Notes under the pieces: generated by a model
Databases searched by the model: none
What the model was told of the DNA's origin: nothing
The model's input: the letters and a program-made list of their open reading frames with translations, nothing else
Made by a program: the position numbers and the translations under genes
Shown here: piece after piece, positions 1-8,332 of the stretch
Layout of the letters: each line of letters starts with the position of its first letter
Numbering within the stretch: the first letter of the stretch is position 1
Assembly (NCBI RefSeq): GCF_014930365.1
Contig: NZ_JABXWI010000004.1
Span: forward strand, 186,001-250,000
Length of the DNA: 64,000 nucleotides
DNA from: Streptomyces caniscabiei
GTDB taxonomy: Bacteria; Actinomycetota; Actinomycetes; Streptomycetales; Streptomycetaceae
Reading direction: 5' to 3'

Positions 1-16
1 GCCGACGGGCGCCGGG

Positions 17-367
17 TCACCGCTCACCGGCCAGGGCGGCGAGGTCGATCGGGTACGACACGCTCGGCGTCGGAGCCGACCGCCGCAGCGCGGGGATGTC
101 CAACTTGACCGGGTACGACACCGTCGGGCGCGGCGCTGCCGTCCTCGGGGCGCTGCTGGTGGAGTGCTCGAAGCGGATCGGATAAGTCACCGACGAATCG
201 GGCGACTTGCCGTCCGATTCGGTTGCCGTGGAGGCGTTTCCGATGACGAGGACAGCAAGGCCGAAGGCGGCGAAGAGGGTCACCTCCCGGCGCGCGCCCG
301 GCGCCCATCGGGAGTGTCCGCGAACCGGCGTTCCGTCGGAGCGCACGTACGGGCGGACAAAGGGCAT
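17..367 (-). CDS. Small single-pass membrane or exported protein with repeated tail motif
   Basis: Unrecognised protein of 116 residues. The start at 367 is chosen because GGAGG lies six bases upstream; longer in-frame starts lack a ribosome site. The N-terminal 30 residues are polar and basic (MPFVRPYVRSDGTPVRGHSR). One hydrophobic segment follows (about 33-47, LFAAFGLAVLVIG), then an Ala/Pro/Ser-rich tail. The tail holds three copies of a short motif: SVTYPIRF, TVSYPVKL and SVSYPIDL, spaced by proline-rich linkers. The layout suggests a membrane anchor or uncleaved signal with an extracytoplasmic tail. No catalytic motif is visible. The N-terminal MPFVRPYVRSDGTPVRGH pattern looks like a common small actinomycete protein family, which I recall only loosely. 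Confidence 0.65.
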   Translation of the reverse strand: MPFVRPYVRSDGTPVRGHSRWAPGARREVTLFAAFGLAVLVIGNASTATESDGKSPDSSVTYPIRFEHSTSSAPRTAAPRPTVSYPVKLDIPALRRSAPTPSVSYPIDLAALAGER

Positions 368-835
368 GTGGTCCTCCAACTCATCCGGGAATTTCCCTGT
401 CGCCGTCATGTTGGCGCCCAGCACTGACAGCCGATTCCTCGGGACGGCCCAACACCCCATTTTTCAGGGCTAGTTCAGGACATGCTCGCGGCCCTCCCCC
501 ACCCGTTCGGGGTCCCTCGTGTACGCGCCGGGGCGGGCTACGACGCGAGACGATGTGGCACCCCCGGATCGCTTCGAGCAGCGACTCACCAGGGGGATTC
601 GGTCGGCGGCGGCTCGACGGCTGCCGCCGGAGCGGCGGTCGGCTGAACCCTTCGGCCGTGCGGGCAGAGGTGGCGGAATCAGTCATTTCCGAGATTGCCG
701 CTCGAAGGCGCCGAAGCAGGCGCGAAAGGCCGTGTCGACCGGGCGGCCACCGTCACGCAACCCTTCGTCCACCTCATCAGTCACACCCCCGTACGCCTTG
801 GCCCTCATTTCCTCCTTCGACTAAGGGAGTTCACC
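368..835. other. Intergenic region, no gene recognised
   Basis: About 470 bases between two divergently oriented genes. Open frames exist on both strands, but they lack ribosome sites and read as Arg/Pro-rich shadow protein. It presumably carries the promoters for the small membrane protein and for the FG-GAP gene. I could not fix a convincing -35/-10 pair. Confidence 0.4.
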
Positions 836-2272
836 GTGCGCGCACGCACCCTGGCCGCCACCGCCGTCGTTGCGGCACTCACCGCAGCCGGCCTGACCCT
901 GCCGCTCGCCGGAAACGCCGCGGCCGCGTCGACCGCACGCTTCGACTTCAACGGCGACGGATACACGGACATCGCGGTCGGCATGCCCGACGCCACGGTC
1001 AACGGCAAGGCGAAGGCCGGCTACGTCAGCGTGATCTACGGCGGTTCGGAGAGCCCGTACCAGTCCAGCGGCGTCATCAGCCAGGCGGAGGCCGGCATAC
1101 CCGGCACACCCGAGGCGGGCGACCGCTTCGGTTCCTCCGTGTCCCCCGTCGACGTGAACGGCGACGGCGTCTTCGAGCTGCTCGTCGGCGCGAGCGGCGA
1201 GTCGCTCACCTCCGACCAGTTCAAGGACGAGGGCACCATCACCGTCCTCGACGGCTCGGCGTGGAACATCAAGGGCACCACCGTGGCCAGGGGCACGTCC
1301 GAGTACAGCAGCATCGGTCGCACCGTCACCACCGGTGACTACGACGGCGACGGCGACATCGACCTCGTGTACGGCGAGAACGGCGAGGAGCACGGCTCGG
1401 TCCGGTTCCGCCCGGGCCCGCTCACCGCCGACCCGGTGACGACCACGCGGGTGAGCAGGTACAGCATGGGCGGCAGCACCCGCGACCTGGCCACCGGCGA
1501 CTTCGACGGCGACGGCCGGGACGACCTCGCCACCACCTGGAGGGGCCTGGAGGACTCCGGCACCTTCATCACGCGCTGGGACGACCAGGACAAGCCCGTC
1601 CAGTGGTGGTTCGACGCCGACTACGGCAGCGCGCTCGCCGCCGCCGACGTCGACCGGGACGGCACCGACGACCTCGCGGTCGGCCTCGTACAGCCCAATC
1701 CCGAGTTGGAGACGACGCATTGCCAGGAGCGGCTCGGCGGTGCGGTGCTGCTGCTCAAGGGTTCCAAGACCGCGCAGTTCGGCTCCGAGAGCGAGTGCGT
1801 CACCCAGTCGAGCCCGGAGGTCGGCGGTACGGCGGAGGACGGCGACGGCTTCGGCGCGGCGCTGGCCGCCGGCGATCTGAACGGCGACGGCCGTCCGGAA
1901 CTGGTGGTCGGCGTGCCCGGGGAGGACGTGGGCACGGTCGCGGACGCGGGCGGATACGTCGTCCTGAACGGCACGGACCAGGGCCTCCGCGGAGGGCTGG
2001 CCCGCAGCCAGAGCACCCCGAACATGCCCGGCGCGGCCGAGGCGGGCGACCGCTTCGGCGCCCAGGTGGCCGTCGGCGACTACAACCGCGACGGCCTGCG
2101 GGACACGGCCGTGAGCGCGCCCGGGGAGAACGCGGGTGAGCCCCGGTCGGGCGGCGTCTGGTTCGTGCCGACCAGCACCGAGGAGACGTATCCGCAGGGC
2201 AAGTCACTGACCCCGTTCGGTTTCGCGCTGCCCAACGGGGCCGTCAAGTACGGCGAGGTCCTGGGCCGCTAG
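836..2272 (+). CDS. Secreted FG-GAP (integrin-alpha-like) repeat protein
   Basis: Secreted protein of 478 residues. The GTG start at 836 has AGGGAG about seven bases upstream and gives a clean signal peptide: basic VRARTLAAT, a hydrophobic stretch, then an Ala-rich cleavage region near residue 30. The mature part is built from FG-GAP/VCBS-type repeats with calcium-binding DxDxDGxxD loops, e.g. DFNGDGYTD, DVNGDGVFE, DYDGDGDID, DFDGDGRDD, DVDRDGTDD, DLNGDGRPE and DYNRDGLRD. These form a predicted seven-bladed beta-propeller. FG-GAP proteins of this kind are abundant in Streptomyces; they are exported and their ligands are mostly unknown. No catalytic domain is attached. It ends two bases from a convergent gene. 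Confidence 0.9.
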   Translation: MRARTLAATAVVAALTAAGLTLPLAGNAAAASTARFDFNGDGYTDIAVGMPDATVNGKAKAGYVSVIYGGSESPYQSSGVISQAEAGIPGTPEAGDRFGSSVSPVDVNGDGVFELLVGASGESLTSDQFKDEGTITVLDGSAWNIKGTTVARGTSEYSSIGRTVTTGDYDGDGDIDLVYGENGEEHGSVRFRPGPLTADPVTTTRVSRYSMGGSTRDLATGDFDGDGRDDLATTWRGLEDSGTFITRWDDQDKPVQWWFDADYGSALAAADVDRDGTDDLAVGLVQPNPELETTHCQERLGGAVLLLKGSKTAQFGSESECVTQSSPEVGGTAEDGDGFGAALAAGDLNGDGRPELVVGVPGEDVGTVADAGGYVVLNGTDQGLRGGLARSQSTPNMPGAAEAGDRFGAQVAVGDYNRDGLRDTAVSAPGENAGEPRSGGVWFVPTSTEETYPQGKSLTPFGFALPNGAVKYGEVLGR

Positions 2273-2273
2273 G

Positions 2274-2501
2274 TCATCGTTCGGGGCGGGGCGGGTGCAC
2301 GGTGATATGGGCACCGGGGCTGAACTCGGCGAGCAGCTGGGCGAGTTCGGTCGCGGCCGCCTCGACGCCGGCGACGGTCAGGAAGTCCTCGTCGCCGGTG
2401 GCACGGACCAGGCGCATGCCGCCCTGGACGTGGTCGATGTCCTCACCGCCGACGGGGATGAGGTGGGCGACGCTGATGGCGTTGTCCAGGTCGTTCCTCA
2501 T
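2274..2501 (-). CDS. Small hypothetical protein downstream of SDR gene
   Basis: Unrecognised 75-residue protein, starting six bases after the stop of the upstream SDR gene. GGCGGAG sits directly before the ATG, so translational coupling is likely. It is acidic and soluble-looking, with no membrane segment (core: ISVAHLIPVGGEDIDHVQGG ... ATELAQLLAEFSPGAHITVH). It may be a small accessory protein of the SDR. It could also be a spurious frame, because high-GC DNA yields many open frames. The ribosome site and the tight spacing favour a real gene. Confidence 0.5.
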   Translation of the reverse strand: MRNDLDNAISVAHLIPVGGEDIDHVQGGMRLVRATGDEDFLTVAGVEAAATELAQLLAEFSPGAHITVHPPRPER

Positions 2502-2507
2502 CTCCGC

Positions 2508-3311
2508 CTACGCGAGGCCACCGTTGCTCATGAGCAGCTGACCGTTGATCCATCCGCCCTCCCGGGAGCACAGGAAGTCCACGAGGTGCGCGGTGTCCTG
2601 TGGAGTGCCCAGCCGGCCGAGTGGGGTGCTGCGGCGGCAGTGTTCCCGGACCTCCTCGCTCATCCAGCCGGTGTCCACCGGGCCCGGATTGATCACGTTG
2701 GCGGTGACACCGAGGTGGGCGAGTTCGTGGGCGGCGGCCAGGGTGATGCGGTCCATGGCTCCCTTGCTGGCGCCGTAGGGCAGGTTGCCGACGGTGTGGT
2801 CACTGGTGAGGCCGACGATCCGGCCGGTCCCCCGCTCCGCGGCGAAGCGGCGTCCGAACTCGCGTATGAGCAGCCAGGTGGCACGTGCGTTGACGGCGAA
2901 GTGCCGGTCGAAACTCTCGACCGTGGTGTCCAGCAGACCCGAGTCGACAGACTCGCAGTGACTCATGATCAGCGCGGTTACCTTGCCCCTCTGCTGTTCG
3001 ACGCTGTCGAAGACGCGTGCCGGGGTGTCCGGGTCCGCGAGATCCGCCTCGATCGCCGTGGTCGACGCGCCGTGTTCGGCGAGGGTCCGGCTGATCACTT
3101 CGCTCGCGTCGGGCTCGCTGCCCCAGCTCATACGGTCGTCGTAGGCGGTCCAGTAGGTGAAGGCGATGTCCCACCCCGACGTGGCCAGCCGGCGCGCGAT
3201 GCCCGCGCCGATGCCGACGGTGCGCCCCACCCCGGTGATCAGGGCCAGGGGTCGATAGGCCGCTGCCCCTGCGCCGTGTGCGGACTGGTCATGATCGGTG
3301 TTCGTCGTCAC
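2508..3311 (-). CDS. Short-chain dehydrogenase/reductase
   Basis: NAD(P)-dependent oxidoreductase of the classical SDR family, 267 residues, cytosolic. The glycine-rich nucleotide-binding motif is ITGVGRTVGIG near residues 24-34. The catalytic Tyr-Lys pair is Y179/K183 in PYGASKG, with T169/S170 upstream as the likely serine position and NARAT as the structural Asn region. The C-terminus (GGWINGQLLMSNGGLA) is typical of the family. The insertion after the first strand (TYWTAYDDRMSWGSE) is unusual and may shape the substrate pocket. The substrate cannot be told from sequence. It is followed at once by a small coupled gene. Confidence 0.85.
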   Translation of the reverse strand: MTTNTDHDQSAHGAGAAAYRPLALITGVGRTVGIGAGIARRLATSGWDIAFTYWTAYDDRMSWGSEPDASEVISRTLAEHGASTTAIEADLADPDTPARVFDSVEQQRGKVTALIMSHCESVDSGLLDTTVESFDRHFAVNARATWLLIREFGRRFAAERGTGRIVGLTSDHTVGNLPYGASKGAMDRITLAAAHELAHLGVTANVINPGPVDTGWMSEEVREHCRRSTPLGRLGTPQDTAHLVDFLCSREGGWINGQLLMSNGGLA

Positions 3312-3392
3312 GGGCCGGAATGGTTCACGAACGACAGCGCGGCGTCAATCGGGCGTTTCCGTGCGCCGCCGGGCGGCGGATAGCGTACGGGC

Positions 3393-3980
3393 ATGGTGAC
3401 GACGGGGAAGCGGCGGGTCCTGTACCGGCAGGGCAGCGGATTCTGGCGGATGACGTCGAAGTGGGTTCTGGTCTTCGGGGCCCTGTGTCTGCTGGACGGA
3501 GGGCTGTTCCGGTCGTGGGGCGATGCTCTGGTCTGGCCGGTGATCGGGATCCTGCTGTGGGTGCCGTTCGGGATCGGCCTCGTCTGGTACCCGAGGAAGG
3601 ACCAACGCGTCGCGCTGACGACCCGTGAACTGCGGGTACGGCGCAAGCGGCTGCCGTTGGAGAACGTGAACCTGCTGCACGTGGCGCGCCTGTGGCTGGA
3701 GGGGCGGTCGACCGCGGACGACCAACCGGTGCTGGAATGGCCACGGTTCGACCGGGTGGTGTGGGTGCCGCTGCGGGACGGTCGAGCGTTCGGCGTGGAG
3801 TTCCGCGACGCCGCCGCCTTCGCCAAGGTGTTCGGCGCCTTCGCGGTCGAGGCGTGCGGCGGGCCCGACATCGTCCGCGCGAGGGCCGCGACGGAGACGT
3901 ACCCGGATCCGGTCCCAGTACGGCCCCGCCCAGCCGACGACTCAGGCTCCTGGCCGGACCTCCTGGACGTCTTCAGCTGA
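3393..3980 (+). CDS. Two-TM membrane protein of unknown function
   Basis: Hypothetical protein of 195 residues. Two adjacent hydrophobic segments (about 24-38, WVLVFGALCLLDGG, and 47-65, VWPVIGILLWVPFGIGLVW) form a hairpin near the N-terminus. A cytoplasmic soluble domain follows with beta-rich pattern (RVALTTRELRVRRKRLPLENVNLL ... FDRVVWVPLRDGRAFGVEF). This arrangement resembles PH-like DUF3093-type actinobacterial proteins, but I do not recognise it with certainty. A TAGCGT hexamer lies seven bases before the ATG and no ribosome site is seen, so the message may be leaderless. It converges with the CU044_5270-family gene. Confidence 0.7.
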   Translation: MVTTGKRRVLYRQGSGFWRMTSKWVLVFGALCLLDGGLFRSWGDALVWPVIGILLWVPFGIGLVWYPRKDQRVALTTRELRVRRKRLPLENVNLLHVARLWLEGRSTADDQPVLEWPRFDRVVWVPLRDGRAFGVEFRDAAAFAKVFGAFAVEACGGPDIVRARAATETYPDPVPVRPRPADDSGSWPDLLDVFS

Positions 3981-4010
3981 CAGCACACGTCACCCCCCGC
4001 GTCTGCTGTC
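3979..4010. terminator. Possible bidirectional terminator between convergent genes
   Basis: Inverted repeat GACAGCA (3979-3985) and TGCTGTC (4004-4010) with an 18-base loop that contains a further short pairing. It overlaps the stop of the + gene and the last codons of the - gene. No U tract is present, so this is only a candidate. Confidence 0.3.
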
Positions 4011-5072
4011 CCTCACCGTGCCACGCGAAAGGATCTCCTGCACCGACAGGGTGCCCGGGACCGCGATATCGAGTTTCAGTGGATCTCCGAGCATTGCTTC
4101 CTCGCCGCCCAGCGGATAGCCCGTCGCCGGGTCGAGGAGCAGGGAGTCCCGGAATGTCGCTGCCTTGTACCTGCCTTCCTGCGTGACGGCGAGAACCTCC
4201 CGACCGTGCCAGGTGGTTGTCGTCGCGACCGTCACGTCGGACCGGTTCGCGAGGACGCGCAGCGCGGCCGCGCGCAGCAGCGGTTCGACGGTGCCGCCCG
4301 AGGCTCGTTGTGCAGCGTCGAGCATGGCGGAGACGCCCCAGATCAACCGCCCGCCTTCCCAGTTGACCTCCTTCATCTGCGCGAACAGCCGATCCGGGTC
4401 GGTCGAGAAGGGCAGGAGCTTCGCCCACGCGGAGTCCTGCGCGAAGTGACCCGGGCGATACGTCGTGTCCTTGAGGCCCTTCCCCTCGATCAGCCCCGCC
4501 TCCCTGGCATCCCGTTCCTGGTCCGGGTTGGGGAAGTACGGCTTGCCGTACTCACGGCGTTCGCGGCCCGCCCCGTCGGAGGTGTTGATCCATTGCTCCG
4601 TGACCGTCGGGACCGCTGCGTTGGCGACGCCGCCCGGGACGTCGCCGGCCGAGTTCAGCACCCAGCCCCAGCTCTTGATGTACAGATACGGGCCGTGCAC
4701 CGTGTCCGGCGCGAGCCCGCCGACCTTCCGGGCCAGTCGGCTCAGCACGTCGCGCGGCGACCTTCCGGCAATCCTGCGCAGGACGAGAACCGGCGGTGTC
4801 GTCATCGCTCGCGCCGACGGCCCCTCCGCACCCGTCAGTCGGCCCAGTTCACCCGACGCGGCCACGGCGGTGCCCGTTGCCACCACCCCGCCTGCGAGCA
4901 GGACCCGTCGGCGGGACGGACCCGTTCGCGGGCGCGGAGCGGTGGGTTCCGCGGCGGCCAGCAACACAGCCAGTTCCCGCTCGGCGCGGTCCGGCAGCAC
5001 GCCGTCCCGGCCGAACCGGGCCTGAGGATCGGGGGGCACCAAGTCCCGCACCTTCCTGAGATCGCCCTTCAC
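3990..5072 (-). CDS. CU044_5270 family protein, sigma-factor partner
   Basis: Membrane-anchored protein of 360 residues, GTG start. Its start overlaps the stop of the upstream sigma factor gene by four bases (GTGA), so the two are translationally coupled. The first 90 residues are cytoplasmic and charged (KVRDLVPPDPQARFG), and a hydrophobic segment follows near 57-75 (RRVLLAGGVVATGTAVAAS). The large C-terminal domain is extracytoplasmic and ends in the family's typical region (REVLAVTQEGRYKAATFRDS, LLLDPATGYPLGGEE). CU044_5270 proteins are routinely encoded beside ECF sigma factors in Streptomyces. They may act as an anti-sigma-like or sensory partner, which is inference from gene order. Confidence 0.8.
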   Translation of the reverse strand: MKGDLRKVRDLVPPDPQARFGRDGVLPDRAERELAVLLAAAEPTAPRPRTGPSRRRVLLAGGVVATGTAVAASGELGRLTGAEGPSARAMTTPPVLVLRRIAGRSPRDVLSRLARKVGGLAPDTVHGPYLYIKSWGWVLNSAGDVPGGVANAAVPTVTEQWINTSDGAGRERREYGKPYFPNPDQERDAREAGLIEGKGLKDTTYRPGHFAQDSAWAKLLPFSTDPDRLFAQMKEVNWEGGRLIWGVSAMLDAAQRASGGTVEPLLRAAALRVLANRSDVTVATTTTWHGREVLAVTQEGRYKAATFRDSLLLDPATGYPLGGEEAMLGDPLKLDIAVPGTLSVQEILSRGTVRDSRRGG

Positions 5073-5614
5073 CGTGTCCTCCCGTCCACCGGCAGCCGTG
5101 TCCCGGGCACTTGGGCTTCGTCCGCCGCCACCGCCGCCTCCAGCAATCGACGAGCGCGGTGCATACGGACTCTGAACGCCCCCGAGCTACAGCCCATCAC
5201 TCTGGCCGCGTCCCGCACGGACAACCCGTCCCAGGCCACCAACAACAGCACCTCCTGTTCGTGCTCCGGAAGTCGGCCCAAGGCGCCTCGTGCCCCCAGC
5301 ATGTCCAGGACCGCTTCCTCAGCCGCGGGTTCGAACCCATCGTCGTGATGGGCGCGTATACGGTCGTCCAGACGATCGGCGCGGCCTCGCGCCCGCACGG
5401 TGTTGGCCGCGACCCGACGAGCGATGCCGTACAGCCATGGCAGTTCGTTGCCGCGCAGCTCGTGTCGGTTCCGCCAAGCCGCCAAGAACACTTCTGCCGC
5501 CGCGTCTTCAGCCGTGTTCGCCGGCAGACGTCTGCGCAGGAACCGCAGCACGGGCAGATAGGTGCGCCGGTAGACCTCCTCGAACCCCTGCGGGTCGTCC
5601 ATCGGTCTGCTCAC
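5069..5614 (-). CDS. RNA polymerase ECF-type sigma factor
   Basis: Sigma-70 family factor of 181 residues that directs RNA polymerase to alternative promoters. Region 2 spans about residues 15-80 (FEEVYRRTYLPVLRFLRRRL, DAAAEVFLAAWRN, WLYGIARRVAAN). Region 4 spans about 110-165 (LGRLPEHEQEVLLLVAWDGLSVRDAARVMG, then GAFRVRMHRARRLL). The GTG at 5614 is preferred because GGAGG sits six bases upstream; longer GTG starts at 5629 and 5620 and a shorter ATG at 5602 are possible. It overlaps the CU044_5270 gene by four bases, the usual arrangement for this ECF group. Confidence 0.85.
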   Translation of the reverse strand: MSRPMDDPQGFEEVYRRTYLPVLRFLRRRLPANTAEDAAAEVFLAAWRNRHELRGNELPWLYGIARRVAANTVRARGRADRLDDRIRAHHDDGFEPAAEEAVLDMLGARGALGRLPEHEQEVLLLVAWDGLSVRDAARVMGCSSGAFRVRMHRARRLLEAAVAADEAQVPGTRLPVDGRTR

Positions 5615-5756
5615 GCGCACCCTCCCCACACCATGGCTTCACCATGTCTGTGTCCGGCACCACGCGAAAGTTACGCGCCTGCGCGAGCAGACTTCCCCCG
5701 TCCGCACCGGCCTACGGCCTGTCCGGCGAGGGCTTCATGTCCCGGCGCGGCGGAAC

Positions 5757-6497
5757 TCACGGTTTGTGGGTGACCCAGAGCAGTTCCGCCGGCCAGCGGT
5801 GTGCCCAGTCGGGTGGGTCGGTCTCGTTGTAGCCGTTGGGTGTGCCGGGTTCGGGTCGCGGCTCGATGAGGTCGTCGATGACGAGACCAGCGCCCCGCAG
5901 GACCCTGACCCAGTCTCCGTAGGTGAGCTGGTAGCTGGTCGCGCCGTCGCCTTCGGCGATGGTGTCCAGCCCGAAGTAGTCCTGCCGCAGCGTCGTGGTC
6001 ACGCGGCTGGCGGCTTCGTCGTAGCAGGCTTCGAACCATGGGCTGGCGACGTTGAACACCAGGCGCCCGCCTCCGCGCAGGACGCGTGCGGCCTGCGGGA
6101 CGGCCAGGTGCGGGGGTGCCCAGCTGAGCCCACCGAAGTCGCAGAACACCAGGTCGAAACTGTCGGCGGCGAAAGGGAGTTGTTCGGCGGCACCCTGCAC
6201 CAGCGGGTAGGGGGACGCTCCCATCTCGCGTGCCGCTGAGGCGAGTTGGGCCTCGGACAGGTCGATCCCGACCACGGTGGCGCCCTCTGCGGCGAGCGCC
6301 CTGGACCACTGGCCGGCGCCGCAGCCGAGTTCGAGGACGCGCTTGCCGGTGACGTCGCCCAGGGCGCGCAGGCGCGCGTCGGGGATGGAGTACATGCCCC
6401 ACAGCCGGGGTGCGGAGCCGATGCGCGGATCATGCTCGCGCTGGTAGGCGCTGCTGATCTTGTTCCAGAGCCGCCGGTTGGCGGGGATGCTGTCCAC
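5757..6497 (-). CDS. Class I SAM-dependent methyltransferase
   Basis: Small-molecule methyltransferase of about 246 residues. Motif I is VLELGCGAGQWSRALA (about 54-69), followed by VVGIDLSEAQLA with the acidic residue that holds the SAM ribose, then FDLVFCDFGGLSWAP (motif II region) and ARVLRGGGRLVFNVASP. The GTG start at 6497 has CTGGAG eight bases upstream and fits the family's usual N-terminus (IPANRRLWNKISSAYQREHD); a longer ATG start at 6536 is possible. The substrate is not predictable. The 3' neighbour is the convergent end of the sigma operon leader region and the 5' neighbour is a decayed SDR gene. Confidence 0.82.
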   Translation of the reverse strand: MDSIPANRRLWNKISSAYQREHDPRIGSAPRLWGMYSIPDARLRALGDVTGKRVLELGCGAGQWSRALAAEGATVVGIDLSEAQLASAAREMGASPYPLVQGAAEQLPFAADSFDLVFCDFGGLSWAPPHLAVPQAARVLRGGGRLVFNVASPWFEACYDEAASRVTTTLRQDYFGLDTIAEGDGATSYQLTYGDWVRVLRGAGLVIDDLIEPRPEPGTPNGYNETDPPDWAHRWPAELLWVTHKP

Positions 6498-6671
6498 GTG
6501 CCGACTCCAGCACTGCCTGTTGGGGATGGTCAACACGATATGAGCCCTGGCCGGCCCTCGCGCCGGTCTGGCCCTGGCCTCGGGTCCGGCCCTGGCTCGG
6601 CCCGTAATTCGCCGGTTGAGCCCGGAAGTTCACACGGTTCGCGTCATCACCGACTCTACGTCCGCGCCTCC

Positions 6672-6716
6672 CGGTCTTCGGCCCCTCGGTCTTCGGCCCC
6701 TCGGTCTTCGGCCTCC
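6672..6716. repeat. Three tandem 15-bp units
   Basis: The unit CGGTCTTCGGCCCCT occurs three times in a row, the third copy with two changes at its end. It lies at the 3' end of the decayed SDR gene and probably arose by slippage in unconstrained DNA. Confidence 0.8.
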
Positions 6717-7535
6717 CGGCCCCTGGAAGCCGAGATGCGGATCCGTGCCGGTCAGCTCGCTGCTGCCCTCCCTCCACCTCCGCGTCGAGGACGGCTCGTA
6801 CGACCGGCCATGCCCCGGCGTCCTTGCCCTGCACCAGGAGCCCGGCGGGCAGAGCGCGCAGCCGCCGGCCGGGGGGGTGTCACGTGTATCGGCGGGCGGG
6901 GCGGGGTGAGGGCGTCCAGCGCGCCTCCGGGGTGGGCCACCACGCTGAGCACCGTGCTGCCGAGGGCGCACAGGCGGTGATCGAGTGCGAAGCCGAAGCA
7001 CATCTGCGCCGGCTTCGATCGGCGGTAGGCGCGCTTGGGCCGGTAGTCCCGGGTCGACTGCGGGTCGTCGAGGTCCAGTCGCTCGGATCGTGCCGCGAAG
7101 CTTCCCACCGTCACGATGCGGGCCGACGGCGCGGCGGGGACAGGAGGGGGGCCAGCCACCGGGTGAGCGCGAAGTGGCCGAGGTGGTTGGTGCCGAACAT
7201 CAACTCATGGCCGTCCGCGGTCTCCTGGCGCGGCGGGTCGTCGAGTGCGACCCCTGCGTTGTGGACCACCGCGTCGAGATGATCGAGGTCCAGCCCGCCC
7301 ACGGAGGCGTTCAGGGACGACAGGTCGGCGAGGTCCAGGCGCACGTGCCGCACGTGTGCGCCGGAGACGCGCGACCGGATCGATGCCATGGCCGCGCGGG
7401 CCTTCGTGGTGTCGCGGCTGCCCAGGATCACCACGGCGCCGGTGGCTGCGAGTTGCTCCGGTGCGGAAGACACGATGACTGGCTCCTTGCGCTCAGCGGC
7501 GACGTGCTCATGGGGAGCACCGACCCGCCCCAAGA
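6715..7535 (-). pseudogene. Decayed short-chain dehydrogenase
   Basis: Pieces of one SDR protein read in order across at least three frames. The first, down to about 7140, reads EQLAATGAVVILGSRDTTKA, VRLDLADLSSLNA, LDAVVHNAGVAL, GHELMFGTNHLGHFALTRW. The second, from about 7135, reads PSARIVTVGSFAAR and the catalytic-type AYRRSK, then VLSVVAHPGGALDALTPPRPP. A third frame near 6834 reads LLVQGKDAGAWPVVRAVLDAEVEGGQ, and a last frame near 6760 reads SELTGTD. The glycine-rich TGxxxGIG motif is missing: VIVSS runs straight into APEQLAATG, so the N-terminus is also deleted. The order matches a complete SDR of the retinol-dehydrogenase type, so this is a true gene remnant with several frameshifts. 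Confidence 0.8.
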
Positions 7536-7635
7536 TCGCGACCTCCGCCGACATGGCGCTGACAGATCACGGCGACCGCCGACAGACTCCCGACGCCCCT
7601 CCGCAGAACGCCCCCGCCGCAGCCGTGGTGAGGAG

Positions 7636-8223
7636 TCAGAGGACCCGAGCCATGCGAAAGCGGTTCGGGTGGGCCCGAAGCCGCGGCGAGGTGAGTTCCA
7701 GGGCACGGTTGTCGCGTCCGGCAGTCATGTGGTCGAGCCAGCGCTCGTACCAGTCGAGGAAGTCGGTGGCGGAGGAGACGTTGGGCCCCCAGTACCCGTC
7801 ACTGTTCCCCGTGAGGACCCGGCCGGTGAGGGGGCCGGTCAGCGCGATGAGGCATACGTCCGTGCAGCCCATCTCGATGATGTGGAGGAAGAGGTCGCGG
7901 TCGTGTGCCCCGGGCTCCGCGGCGGCGAAGCCGCGGGGCGCCCGCGGTTCTCCGCGCGGATTCATGACCAGCGGGGAGCATCGCTCCAGTGGCATGAGGC
8001 CGTAGAACGGCGCCGCGCCTGAGCCGCCGATGTGCGTGAGGAAGTACCGAAAGGCGTCGGGCAGGACGATGTCGTGCTCCAGCTCGAACGCGGCGACGCG
8101 TGCTTCCGCGGCCCTCGGGCCGAGGCGGAACGCGTGTCGCTCTTCTCCGAAGGAGTGGCTGCGCAGCGGTTGGAACGGGAGCGCGGCCAGCTTGCGCCGC
8201 AGGCGCGGTACGCGGGGGTCCAT
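7636..8223 (-). CDS. SMI1/KNR4 family protein
   Basis: Protein of 195 residues with the SMI1/KNR4 (SUKH) fold. Typical signatures are VAAFELEHDIVLPDAFRYFLTHIGG near residues 43-68, then FYGLMPL, FLHIIEMGCTDVCLIALTGPLTGRV and TDFLDWYERWLDHM. SUKH proteins often serve as immunity proteins against polymorphic toxins, but many Streptomyces copies stand alone, as here: no toxin gene is visible next to it. The ATG at 8223 has a weak purine-rich upstream region. The function is unproven. Confidence 0.8.
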   Translation of the reverse strand: MDPRVPRLRRKLAALPFQPLRSHSFGEERHAFRLGPRAAEARVAAFELEHDIVLPDAFRYFLTHIGGSGAAPFYGLMPLERCSPLVMNPRGEPRAPRGFAAAEPGAHDRDLFLHIIEMGCTDVCLIALTGPLTGRVLTGNSDGYWGPNVSSATDFLDWYERWLDHMTAGRDNRALELTSPRLRAHPNRFRMARVL

Positions 8224-8332
8224 GGGACATCTTTTCTCGTCCTCGTCACCCTAAGGGCGGCCGTGGCGAACAGGCCAGACCAGAGAAGGCCTCGATGTAG
8301 GTGGAGCGACGCGTCGGGCGATCGTGTCGCCG

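Noticed and set aside
5327..5338. GGGTTCGAACCC, resembling a tRNA T-loop
   Set aside because: It lies inside the sigma factor gene and no matching acceptor or anticodon arms flank it, so there is no tRNA.
6672..6716. Tandem repeat array as a possible CRISPR
   Set aside because: Units are contiguous, with no spacers, and there are only three copies.
7636..8223. SMI1/KNR4 protein as part of a toxin-immunity system
   Set aside because: The family often provides immunity, but no toxin or secretion gene is adjacent, so no system is claimed.
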